Source of the DNA: Bacillota bacterium | GTDB taxonomy: Bacteria > Bacillota > Clostridia > Oscillospirales > Oscillospiraceae | Assembly (NCBI GenBank): GCA_023402075.1 | Contig: JAEXCS010000046.1 | Span: 1 to 64,000 of the forward strand | DNA length: 64,000 bases | Direction: 5' to 3' | Shown here: positions 58,205 to 64,000 of the stretch, one piece after another | Layout of the letters: the number at the start of each line of letters is the position of its first letter | Position numbering within the stretch: position 1 is the first letter of the stretch | Notes under the pieces: model-generated | What the model was told of the DNA's origin: nothing | Databases searched by the model: none | The model's input: the letters and a program-made list of their open reading frames with translations, nothing else | Position numbers and translations under genes: made by a program

Positions 58205-58470
58205 GGGTTACCTCCCGTTTCTATATATTCATGCCCAAAAACAGGGGCAAAATAAGCGGTGCTTCTATTTCCGTTTTCAAACAGTCAGATGGCTCTCAGC
58301 CAGTTTCGCCCGCAAAATGAAAACACATTCGTTCAGCAAAGATATTATGGTAAAATTTATATCTTCCAGCTAATCATACCATACATCTTAAAAAAGTACA
58401 GCGTTTTGATTTTCACCGGCAGCGCACAGCAAATCCACCGATAGGAAAATTTTCACCGGACACAAAACAA
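58205..58470. other. Intergenic region upstream of der
   Basis: This 266-bp A/T-rich gap contains the der promoter region. A TATGAT-type -10 appears on the minus strand near 58365-58375, but no convincing -35 lies 17 bp upstream. I see no gene or known RNA. Confidence 0.4.
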
Positions 58471-58496
58471 GGAGGAAAGAGCGCACTCTTTCCTCC
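58471..58496 (-). terminator. Terminator after rpmF
   Basis: GGAGGAAAGAG (58471-58481) pairs with CTCTTTCCTCC (58486-58496) around a 4-base loop, followed on the minus strand by TTGTTTTG. Confidence 0.75.
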
Positions 58497-58514
58497 CCAT
58501 TTATGATGCAAACC

Positions 58515-58718
58515 TTATTTCGCAGCGTTCACGGCTGCGGACTTGACGACCTTGATGGTCCGGCCGTTGTAAGTGCCGCACTCCTTGCACATTCTGTGAG
58601 GCAGGTGCAGAGCACCGCATTTGGAACAGGCAACGAGGCCGGGGGTCGCCAGCTTCCAGGTGGAACTGCGGCGCTTGTCCCGTCTTGCCTTGGATACTTT
58701 TGTCTTGGGTACTGCCAT
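58515..58718 (-). CDS. rpmF: Ribosomal protein L32
   Basis: A 67-residue 50S protein with a zinc ribbon, CSKC and CKEC. MAVPKTKVSKARRDKRRS opens the protein as usual. It is some seven residues longer than common forms, by a C-terminal VVKSAAVNAAK tail. AAGGAGG precedes the ATG. It follows the DUF177 gene, the standard Firmicute and proteobacterial pair, and is probably co-transcribed with it. Confidence 0.96.
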   Translation of the reverse strand: MAVPKTKVSKARRDKRRSSTWKLATPGLVACSKCGALHLPHRMCKECGTYNGRTIKVVKSAAVNAAK

Positions 58719-58775
58719 GATGACACCTCCTTCAGATCAGCGGAGGGCCTTGACCTCCCCGCTCTGGTTACGTAT

Positions 58776-59276
58776 TTATTGATTGCTCTCCAAAAGCTTT
58801 GCAAGGGCCGCAAGACGCGGATCCGCGTCCTTCTTGCAGCCGCAGGGACCGAGGTTCAGGTCGGCGCCGCAACGGGAGCAAAGTCCTTTGCAATCTTCAG
58901 AACACAAAAATTTGGCGTCCATTTCAAGAATGAACGCGGTGCGGGCCAGCTCGCCCACATCCACCTCGCCGTTTTCCAGTAAAACGATCTCGTCGTTTTC
59001 CCCGTTTTCCAGCTCCTCCGCCAGCAGGCAGGAGAAGTTTACTTCCTTGGGAACCCGGACAGGCTTCATACAACGGTCGCAGGAGGCGTCCAGCGTGGCA
59101 AATGCAGCCATGGAAAGTTCCAGCGCACCAGCGCTGTTGCGCACGCTTCCCTCCACTGCAACCGGCTCTTTCACGGGATACTGTCCGTTCAGTTCCGCGT
59201 CGGACAGATCCATGAAAAATTGAAAATCCAAAGATTTTCCGGGGAAATTCAAAATGGGTTTTAGGTCTAAACGCAT
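58776..59276 (-). CDS. DUF177 (YceD) family protein
   Basis: A 166-residue cytosolic protein of the YceD family, linked to 23S rRNA accumulation in plants and bacteria. Conserved cysteine pairs are visible as CDRC near the middle and as CSEDCKGLCSRCG near the C-terminus, likely binding zinc. ATLDASCDRCMKPV matches the family core. The ATG at 59276 follows GAGGTG. A perfect promoter lies just upstream. Co-transcribed with rpmF. Confidence 0.88.
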   Translation of the reverse strand: MRLDLKPILNFPGKSLDFQFFMDLSDAELNGQYPVKEPVAVEGSVRNSAGALELSMAAFATLDASCDRCMKPVRVPKEVNFSCLLAEELENGENDEIVLLENGEVDVGELARTAFILEMDAKFLCSEDCKGLCSRCGADLNLGPCGCKKDADPRLAALAKLLESNQ

Positions 59277-59303
59277 AGTACACCTCGCAATGACACGAGC
59301 AAT

Positions 59304-59332
59304 ATTATAATGGATATCCAAAGACTTGTCAA
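59304..59332 (-). promoter_or_regulatory. Perfect consensus promoter of DUF177-rpmF
   Basis: TTGACA (59327-59332) and TATAAT (59304-59309), both perfect, with 17-bp spacing on the minus strand. High expression is expected, as fits a ribosomal protein operon. Confidence 0.85.
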
Positions 59333-59350
59333 ATACTTTTTCAGATTTCC

Positions 59351-59378
59351 TTGCTTTTTTCCTAAAATCGGCTACAAT
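59351..59378 (+). promoter_or_regulatory. Promoter of the pseudouridine synthase gene
   Basis: TTGCTT (59351-59356) and TACAAT (59373-59378) with 16-bp spacing, diverging from the rpmF operon promoter. Confidence 0.6.
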
Positions 59379-59406
59379 GTGCCTATACCGATATTTGGAG
59401 GGTCCT

Positions 59407-60366
59407 ATGCGGGAATTTACCATCAATAAAAATGATGCCGGACAGCGGCTGGACCGGTTCGCGGCCAAGGCCGCACCTGCCCTGCCCCCGGCTCTGGTGC
59501 AGAAATATATCCGTCTTAAGCGGATCAAGATCAACGGCAAGGGCGCAAAGCGGGAGATTCGACTGGAACTGGGCGATCTCGTGCAGATGTATGTCAACGA
59601 TGAATTTTTTCAGGAGCCGGACACGGAGGAAGACAAGTTTCTCTCCGCTTTCCGCCCTCAGCTTGACATGATCTATGAGGACGAAAACCTTTTGCTTGTG
59701 AATAAACGCCCGGGTCTTGTGGTTCATGCCGATGAAACGGAAAAGGTGAACACGCTGGTCCACCACATTCAGGCATACCTTTATCAAAATCACGAGTGGA
59801 ACCCGGCGGAGGAAAATTCCTTTGCCCCGGCCCTTTGCAATCGAATTGACCGCAACACCGGCGGCATTGTCATCGCCGCAAAAAACGCGGAGACGCTGCG
59901 GATTATCAACGACAAAATCCGCACCCACGAGCTGCGCAAAACCTATCTGTGCGTGGCGGTGGGAAATCCCCGGCCCGCCTCCGGAAAAATTGAGGGCTTT
60001 CTTTTAAAAGATGAACGAAAAAAAGAGGTCTCTTTCTACCACCGCCCCATCCCGGGCGGGCGCAGCGCCGTTACCTATTATGAGACGCTTCAGAAAAAGG
60101 GGGAGCTGGCTCTTGTCGAGTGCGAGCTTTTGACAGGCAGGACCCATCAAATCCGCGTCTCTATGGCGGAAATCGGCTGTCCCCTGCTGGGCGACGGCAA
60201 ATATGGCAGGGGCGAGGTCAACCGGCGCTACGGAGAGCAAAAGCAGTGCCTTTGGTCTTATCAACTGGCGTTTGATTTTCAGTCGGATGCGGGGATTCTT
60301 GAGTACCTGCGGGGTAAGGTTTTGCGGGTAGAAAATATTCCATTCAAAAATCGCTATTTTCCTTGA
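59407..60366 (+). CDS. RluD/RluC-family pseudouridine synthase
   Basis: A 319-residue rRNA-modifying enzyme. An N-terminal S4 RNA-binding domain (about 12-72, with LVQKYIRLKRIKINGKG) precedes the catalytic domain. The catalytic aspartate lies in CNRIDRNTGGIVIAAK, and LLTGRTHQIRVSMAEIG contains the second conserved motif. The target is probably a 23S rRNA uridine; RluC-like is more probable than RluD-like from the motif form RIDRNTGG, but not certain. The ATG at 59407 follows GGAGGG. Confidence 0.9.
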   Translation: MREFTINKNDAGQRLDRFAAKAAPALPPALVQKYIRLKRIKINGKGAKREIRLELGDLVQMYVNDEFFQEPDTEEDKFLSAFRPQLDMIYEDENLLLVNKRPGLVVHADETEKVNTLVHHIQAYLYQNHEWNPAEENSFAPALCNRIDRNTGGIVIAAKNAETLRIINDKIRTHELRKTYLCVAVGNPRPASGKIEGFLLKDERKKEVSFYHRPIPGGRSAVTYYETLQKKGELALVECELLTGRTHQIRVSMAEIGCPLLGDGKYGRGEVNRRYGEQKQCLWSYQLAFDFQSDAGILEYLRGKVLRVENIPFKNRYFP

Positions 60367-60391
60367 CTTTTCAGCGCCTTTTCGATACAAT
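60363..60391 (+). promoter_or_regulatory. Promoter of the potABCD operon
   Basis: TTGACT (60363-60368) and TACAAT (60386-60391) with 17-bp spacing, overlapping the end of the upstream gene. A leader of about 85 nt follows; I recognise no riboswitch in it. Confidence 0.65.
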
Positions 60392-60483
60392 TTGTAATTG
60401 CCGAATTTCAACGAGAAAGGTTCCCCCTCAACAGAGAGAAGAGGCGTTTTTATTCTATTAATTGTAGAAACGGGGGAGGATAA

Positions 60484-61680
60484 ATGTCCAAAGAGTTGAT
60501 TCGCCTGCGGGACCTCTGCATGGCGTTTGACGACGAGCTTGTTCTCGATCACTTAAATCTCTACATCAATGACAAAGAATTCCTCACACTGCTTGGACCC
60601 AGCGGCTGTGGCAAGACCACAACGCTGCGTATCATCGGGGGTTTCACGACGCCAACGTCGGGAGATGTCCTGTTCGACGGTGTGAGGATTAATGACGTTC
60701 CGCCCTATCAGCGGCAGATTAACACGGTGTTCCAGAAATATGCTCTGTTTCCCAACATGAACGTGTTTGAAAACGTGGCCTTCGGGCTGCGGATGAAGCG
60801 TGTTCCCGACCCGGCAGACCCCTCCGGCAAGCGGACGGTGAAGCTGACGGAGCAGGAAATTAAGCGGCAGGTTCTGGAAATGCTGGAAACCGTCAGTCTT
60901 CTTGGCTTTGAGCATCGCAAGCCGGACGCCCTTTCCGGCGGCCAGCAGCAGCGGGTTGCCATTGCCCGGGCGCTGGTAAACCGGCCCAAGGTGCTGCTTC
61001 TGGACGAGCCTCTGGGCGCGCTGGATCTGAAGCTGCGCAAAGATATGCAGATCGAGCTGAAAAAGATTCAGCAGCAGGTGGGCATTACCTTTATATATGT
61101 TACCCACGATCAGGAGGAAGCCCTCACCATGTCCGACACCATCGTGGTGATGGACAAGGGCTCTATCCAGCAGATCGGCACGCCGGAGGATATCTACAAC
61201 GAGCCGAAAAATGCCTTCGTGGCGGACTTTATCGGCGAATCCAACATTATCGACGGCGTGATGCCGGAAGACAATTTGGTGAAGCTGTACGGCAAAATCT
61301 TCCCCTGCGTGGACGGTGGCTTTGCGCCAAACGAGCCGGTGGACGTGGTGGTCCGTCCGGAGGATATCGATATTGTTCCCGTGGAGCAGGGCCAGATTGT
61401 GGGCACCGTCACCAACGTGACCTTCAAGGGGATGCAGTATGACATCATTGTGGACTTCCGCGGCTTCAAGTGGCTGATTCAAACCACGGATCACTCCCCT
61501 GTCGGCGCGAAAATCGGCGTGAAGATCGACCCCGAGGGGTTTCACATTATGAAGAAGAGCGCATACTCCGGAAAATTCGGAGATTATAGCTCTTACAGCG
61601 AAGAATACGACGAGCTGTCCGACGCGGAGGCGTTGGACGAGGAGGAGGATTCCGCGGGGGACGGCAGCCATGAGGAATAA
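60484..61680 (+). CDS. potA: Spermidine/putrescine ABC transporter ATPase PotA
   Basis: A 398-residue ATPase. Walker A is GPSGCGKTT, Q-loop FQKYALFPNM, signature LSGGQQQRVAIAR, Walker B VLLLDEPLGALD, H-loop YVTHDQEEA. A C-terminal TOBE domain (about 280-350) follows, and a very acidic tail of about 30 residues, not part of the usual family, ends the protein. GGGGGAGGATAA precedes the ATG. It drives polyamine uptake with potB, potC and potD downstream. Confidence 0.94.
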   Translation: MSKELIRLRDLCMAFDDELVLDHLNLYINDKEFLTLLGPSGCGKTTTLRIIGGFTTPTSGDVLFDGVRINDVPPYQRQINTVFQKYALFPNMNVFENVAFGLRMKRVPDPADPSGKRTVKLTEQEIKRQVLEMLETVSLLGFEHRKPDALSGGQQQRVAIARALVNRPKVLLLDEPLGALDLKLRKDMQIELKKIQQQVGITFIYVTHDQEEALTMSDTIVVMDKGSIQQIGTPEDIYNEPKNAFVADFIGESNIIDGVMPEDNLVKLYGKIFPCVDGGFAPNEPVDVVVRPEDIDIVPVEQGQIVGTVTNVTFKGMQYDIIVDFRGFKWLIQTTDHSPVGAKIGVKIDPEGFHIMKKSAYSGKFGDYSSYSEEYDELSDAEALDEEEDSAGDGSHEE

Positions 61681-62515
61681 AGGTCTGGCCATGCCGTATG
61701 TGGCATGGATGGCAATTTTTGTGGTGGCGCCCCTGATTCTGGTGCTGATTTACGCATTTCATAACGGCTCCGGCTTTACGCTGGAGAATTTCCGCGCCAT
61801 GGGAACTTATGCGGCCGTGTTTGGCCGCTCCTTTCTTCTGGCAGCCATCGCCACTCTGATCTGCATTCTGATCGGCTACCCCGTGGCTTGGTTTCTGGCC
61901 CGGGAGGGTCCGGGTCTGCGGCGCATTGCCACAATTCTGATTATGCTGCCCATGTGGATGAACTTTCTGCTTCAAACCTACTCCTGGATGTCCATTTTGG
62001 AAAACACAGGGCTTTTGAACACCCTGTTTCAAAAAATCGGACTGATCGCTTTGGTGAACGGCCTGTTTGGAACAGATTTCGCCTACTTTCCCATGATCAA
62101 CACCCGCGGGGCCATCGTGCTGGGCATGGTCTATAACTACCTGCCTTTTATGATTCTGCCCATTTTTACCGTGATTGAGAAGATCGACCCCCGGCTGATT
62201 GAGGCAGCACAGGACTTGGGCGCCAGCAGCGCCGTGGTCTTCCGCAGGCTGATTTTCCCCTTGTCGGTCCCGGGCGTTCTCTCCGGCGTGACCATGGTAT
62301 TCGTTCCCTCGGTTGCCACCTTTGCCATCTCCCGCCTGCTTGGCGGCGGTATGGTGACGCTTCTGGGTGACTTGATTGAAACGCAGTTTTTAGGCGGGTC
62401 GTACAACCCCTATCTCGGCTCTGCCATCTCCCTTGTGATGATGGCCATTGTGCTGATCTCCATGGCCGTGATGAACCGCTTCGGCGAGGGCGAGGAGGAG
62501 GCGATGCTGCTGTGA
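61670..62515 (+). CDS. potB: Spermidine/putrescine ABC transporter permease PotB
   Basis: A 281-residue inner-membrane permease with six helices. The EAA motif is EAAQDLGASSAVVFRRLIFPLSVPGV in the second half, cut here for brevity to its start EAAQDLGAS. It overlaps potA by 11 bases and potC by 4, so all are translated together. The opening AMPYVAWMAIFVVAPLILVL is the first helix. Confidence 0.93.
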   Translation: MRNKGLAMPYVAWMAIFVVAPLILVLIYAFHNGSGFTLENFRAMGTYAAVFGRSFLLAAIATLICILIGYPVAWFLAREGPGLRRIATILIMLPMWMNFLLQTYSWMSILENTGLLNTLFQKIGLIALVNGLFGTDFAYFPMINTRGAIVLGMVYNYLPFMILPIFTVIEKIDPRLIEAAQDLGASSAVVFRRLIFPLSVPGVLSGVTMVFVPSVATFAISRLLGGGMVTLLGDLIETQFLGGSYNPYLGSAISLVMMAIVLISMAVMNRFGEGEEEAMLL

Positions 62516-63369
62516 GAAAAAACCACTTTGGCAACCGTCTTCTGATGGGACTGACCTTTCTGTTTCTCTACGCGCCAATTTTCGTGCTGATTTTCTTCTC
62601 CTTCAACGCCACAAAAAGCCGGACGGTGTGGGGCGGATTCTCCCTACAATGGTACATCCGCCTGTTTCAGGACGATGCGATTCTCAGCGCCCTGCGAACC
62701 ACGCTGCTGGTCAGCGTGCTGGCGTCCCTCATCGCCATGGTGGCGGGGACCGCCGCCGCCATGGGCTTTGCGGCTATGAAGCGGCGCAGCCGCCACACGT
62801 TGATGTCCATTAACAACATTCCCCTGACCAACGCGGATATCGTCACCGGCGTGTCACTGTCTCTTTTGTTCATGCTGGCCATCGGGGCGTTTAACGCAAC
62901 CGTGGGCAAGGCTGCGGGCATCACGCTGGTTAAGGGCTTCGGCACCATGCTGATCGCCCATGTGACCTTCGATATCCCTTATGTGATCCTGTCCGTTATG
63001 CCCCGTCTGCGGCAATTGGACCCCCATATCTACGAGGCGGCGCAGGATTTGGGCGCCCGGGGCTTTTACGCCTTTCGCAAGGTAATTCTCCCCGACCTGA
63101 TGCCCGGCATCGTCAACGGAACCATCATCGCCTTCACCATGTCGGTGGACGATTTTGTGATTTCCTATTTCACGGCGGGCAACAAGGTTTCCACCCTTGC
63201 GATGGAGGTTTACTCCATGGCAAGGCGGAAAATCAGCCCGGAGATCAACGCCATTTCAACCATCATGTTCGTCTCGGTGCTGGCGCTTTTGATTATCGTG
63301 AACCTGCGTCAGTCCCGGCAGAACTCTGCCGTGCGGCGTCAACGCGCCGCCCTGACCCCAAAAACCTAA
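62512..63369 (+). CDS. potC: Spermidine/putrescine ABC transporter permease PotC
   Basis: A 285-residue permease with six helices. The EAA loop begins EAAQDLGARGFYAFRKV. It starts with GTG at 62512, overlapping the potB stop in a GTGA junction. FFSFNATKSRTVWGGFSLQWY after the first helix is typical of PotC. Partner of PotB in the heterodimeric channel. Confidence 0.93.
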   Translation: MRKNHFGNRLLMGLTFLFLYAPIFVLIFFSFNATKSRTVWGGFSLQWYIRLFQDDAILSALRTTLLVSVLASLIAMVAGTAAAMGFAAMKRRSRHTLMSINNIPLTNADIVTGVSLSLLFMLAIGAFNATVGKAAGITLVKGFGTMLIAHVTFDIPYVILSVMPRLRQLDPHIYEAAQDLGARGFYAFRKVILPDLMPGIVNGTIIAFTMSVDDFVISYFTAGNKVSTLAMEVYSMARRKISPEINAISTIMFVSVLALLIIVNLRQSRQNSAVRRQRAALTPKT

Positions 63370-63429
63370 AGGCCCGGCGCTGCGCGCCGTTTGCCCCCAT
63401 ACTACAATTGCAAAGGAGAATATGAAGAA

Positions 63430-64000
63430 TTGAAAAAGATCCTCTCTCTGGCTTTGGCAGCCCTTTCGGTCTGCGCCCTGCTCACCGCCTGCGGTGACTC
63501 CGCCGGTAAATATCCCAACGGCGAAATAAACGTGCTTAACTGGGGCGAGTATATCTCCAACGGACAGGACGAAACGCTGGACGTGATTGAAAAATTCCAG
63601 GAGGACACCGGCATTAAGGTGAACTACACCGTTTGCCCCGACAACGAAACGCTGTATGCCAACCTGAAGCAGGGAGACTCCTATGACGTAATTATCCCCT
63701 CCGACTATATGATCTCCCGTCTCATCTCCGAGGAGATGCTCCTGCCGCTGAACTTTGACAATATTCCCAACGCATCAGATGTGGACCCCAATTTTTTAAA
63801 CCCCGCCTATGACCCGGACAATGCCTATTCCGTCCCCTATATGTGGGGCACCGTGGGCATCATCTACAATACGTCTATGGTGGACGAAGCCATTACCAGC
63901 TATCAGGCCCTGTTTGACACAAAATATGCGGGACAGGTCCTGATGATCAACAACTCCCGGGACGCCATCGGCGTGGCGCTGAAAACCCTTGGCTATTCCT
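63430..64000 (+). CDS. potD: Spermidine/putrescine-binding lipoprotein PotD, cut by window end
   Basis: The first 190 residues of a polyamine-binding lipoprotein; the C-terminal part lies beyond 64000. The signal peptide ends in LLTAC with C21 as lipidated residue, followed by INVLNWGEYIS, the typical PotD opening, and YDVIIPSDYMISRL. The frame begins with TTG at 63430, but AAAGGAG lies 11-12 bp upstream, which is far. An ATG at 63422 is better placed for that site but runs into TGA after three codons; restoring one base would give the usual MKKLKK-type signal start. Either the TTG is used or one base is missing. Fourth gene of potABCD. Confidence 0.88.
   Translation, partial: MKKILSLALAALSVCALLTACGDSAGKYPNGEINVLNWGEYISNGQDETLDVIEKFQEDTGIKVNYTVCPDNETLYANLKQGDSYDVIIPSDYMISRLISEEMLLPLNFDNIPNASDVDPNFLNPAYDPDNAYSVPYMWGTVGIIYNTSMVDEAITSYQALFDTKYAGQVLMINNSRDAIGVALKTLGYS

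Noticed and set aside
1..64000. CRISPR array, insertion sequence, prophage, tRNA or rRNA genes
   Set aside because: No spaced direct repeats, transposase or integrase, phage genes, attachment-site duplications, or cloverleaf or rRNA-like sequences were seen anywhere in the window.

Overview
The window looks like a chromosome segment from a Gram-positive, spore-former-type anaerobe of class Clostridia, most likely the Oscillospiraceae/Ruminococcaceae. The basis is the gene set: moderately GC-rich DNA, S-layer homology (SLH) proteins, T-box leaders, the hprK-rapZ-yvcK-whiA and der-plsY-gpsA clusters, ClpE, RqcH, an ECF cluster next to truA, and a fused TAXI-TRAP transporter. This is inference from gene content; no rRNA or tRNA gene was found in the window. 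Promoters are mostly canonical sigma-A type (TTGACA/TATAAT, 16-18 bp spacing) and intrinsic terminators are abundant.

Layout. 1-5.7 kb: a cut-off lipoate ligase and a FadR-type GntR regulator, each with a promoter overlapped by matching operator-like sites, then an SdpI-like membrane protein, a DMT exporter, a HAD phosphatase, an unusual metallo-beta-lactamase-fold protein and a CDP-alcohol phosphatidyltransferase. 5.8-10.7 kb: PcrA helicase, RqcH and Mini-RNase III. 11-19 kb: cell-surface region with an SLH-GH25 lysozyme under a leader holding a terminator-like hairpin, and an operon for a double-module MFP, an ABC ATPase, a MacB-type permease and a large SLH protein. 19-22.5 kb: TAXI receptor and fused TRAP permease. 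22.8-30.5 kb: pyruvate carboxylase, T-box-regulated threonyl-tRNA synthetase lacking the TGS domain, TrmO, and an uncharacterised P-loop protein.

30.6-41.4 kb is one long, closely spaced minus-strand run from a divergent promoter: methyltransferase, ecfA1-ecfA2-ecfT, a membrane-anchored unknown, truA, DUF5711, CvpA, ClpE, a small cysteine protein and an EFR1 flavodoxin-ferredoxin. 41.5-44.1 kb (plus strand) is a T-box-controlled methionine module: MetA with acetyl-CoA-type Glu111, and MetY. 44.2-54.7 kb is the minus-strand hprK-glucokinase-murB-rapZ-yvcK-whiA-CatA-like-redox protein-dnaE run, linking carbon regulation, cell wall and replication. 54.8-59.3 kb holds rpmB, der-plsY-gpsA and DUF177-rpmF. 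59.4-64 kb (plus strand) holds an RluD-family pseudouridine synthase and potABCD, with potD cut by the window end.

Most of the window is housekeeping. The observations most worth following are the lipoate-ligase/GntR operator architecture, the tandem-module MFP-ABC-SLH operon with its operator, the leader hairpin of the SLH lysozyme, the His-to-Asn substitution in the metallohydrolase motif, and the unusual start of potD. I did not find a clear, wholly new multi-gene system.
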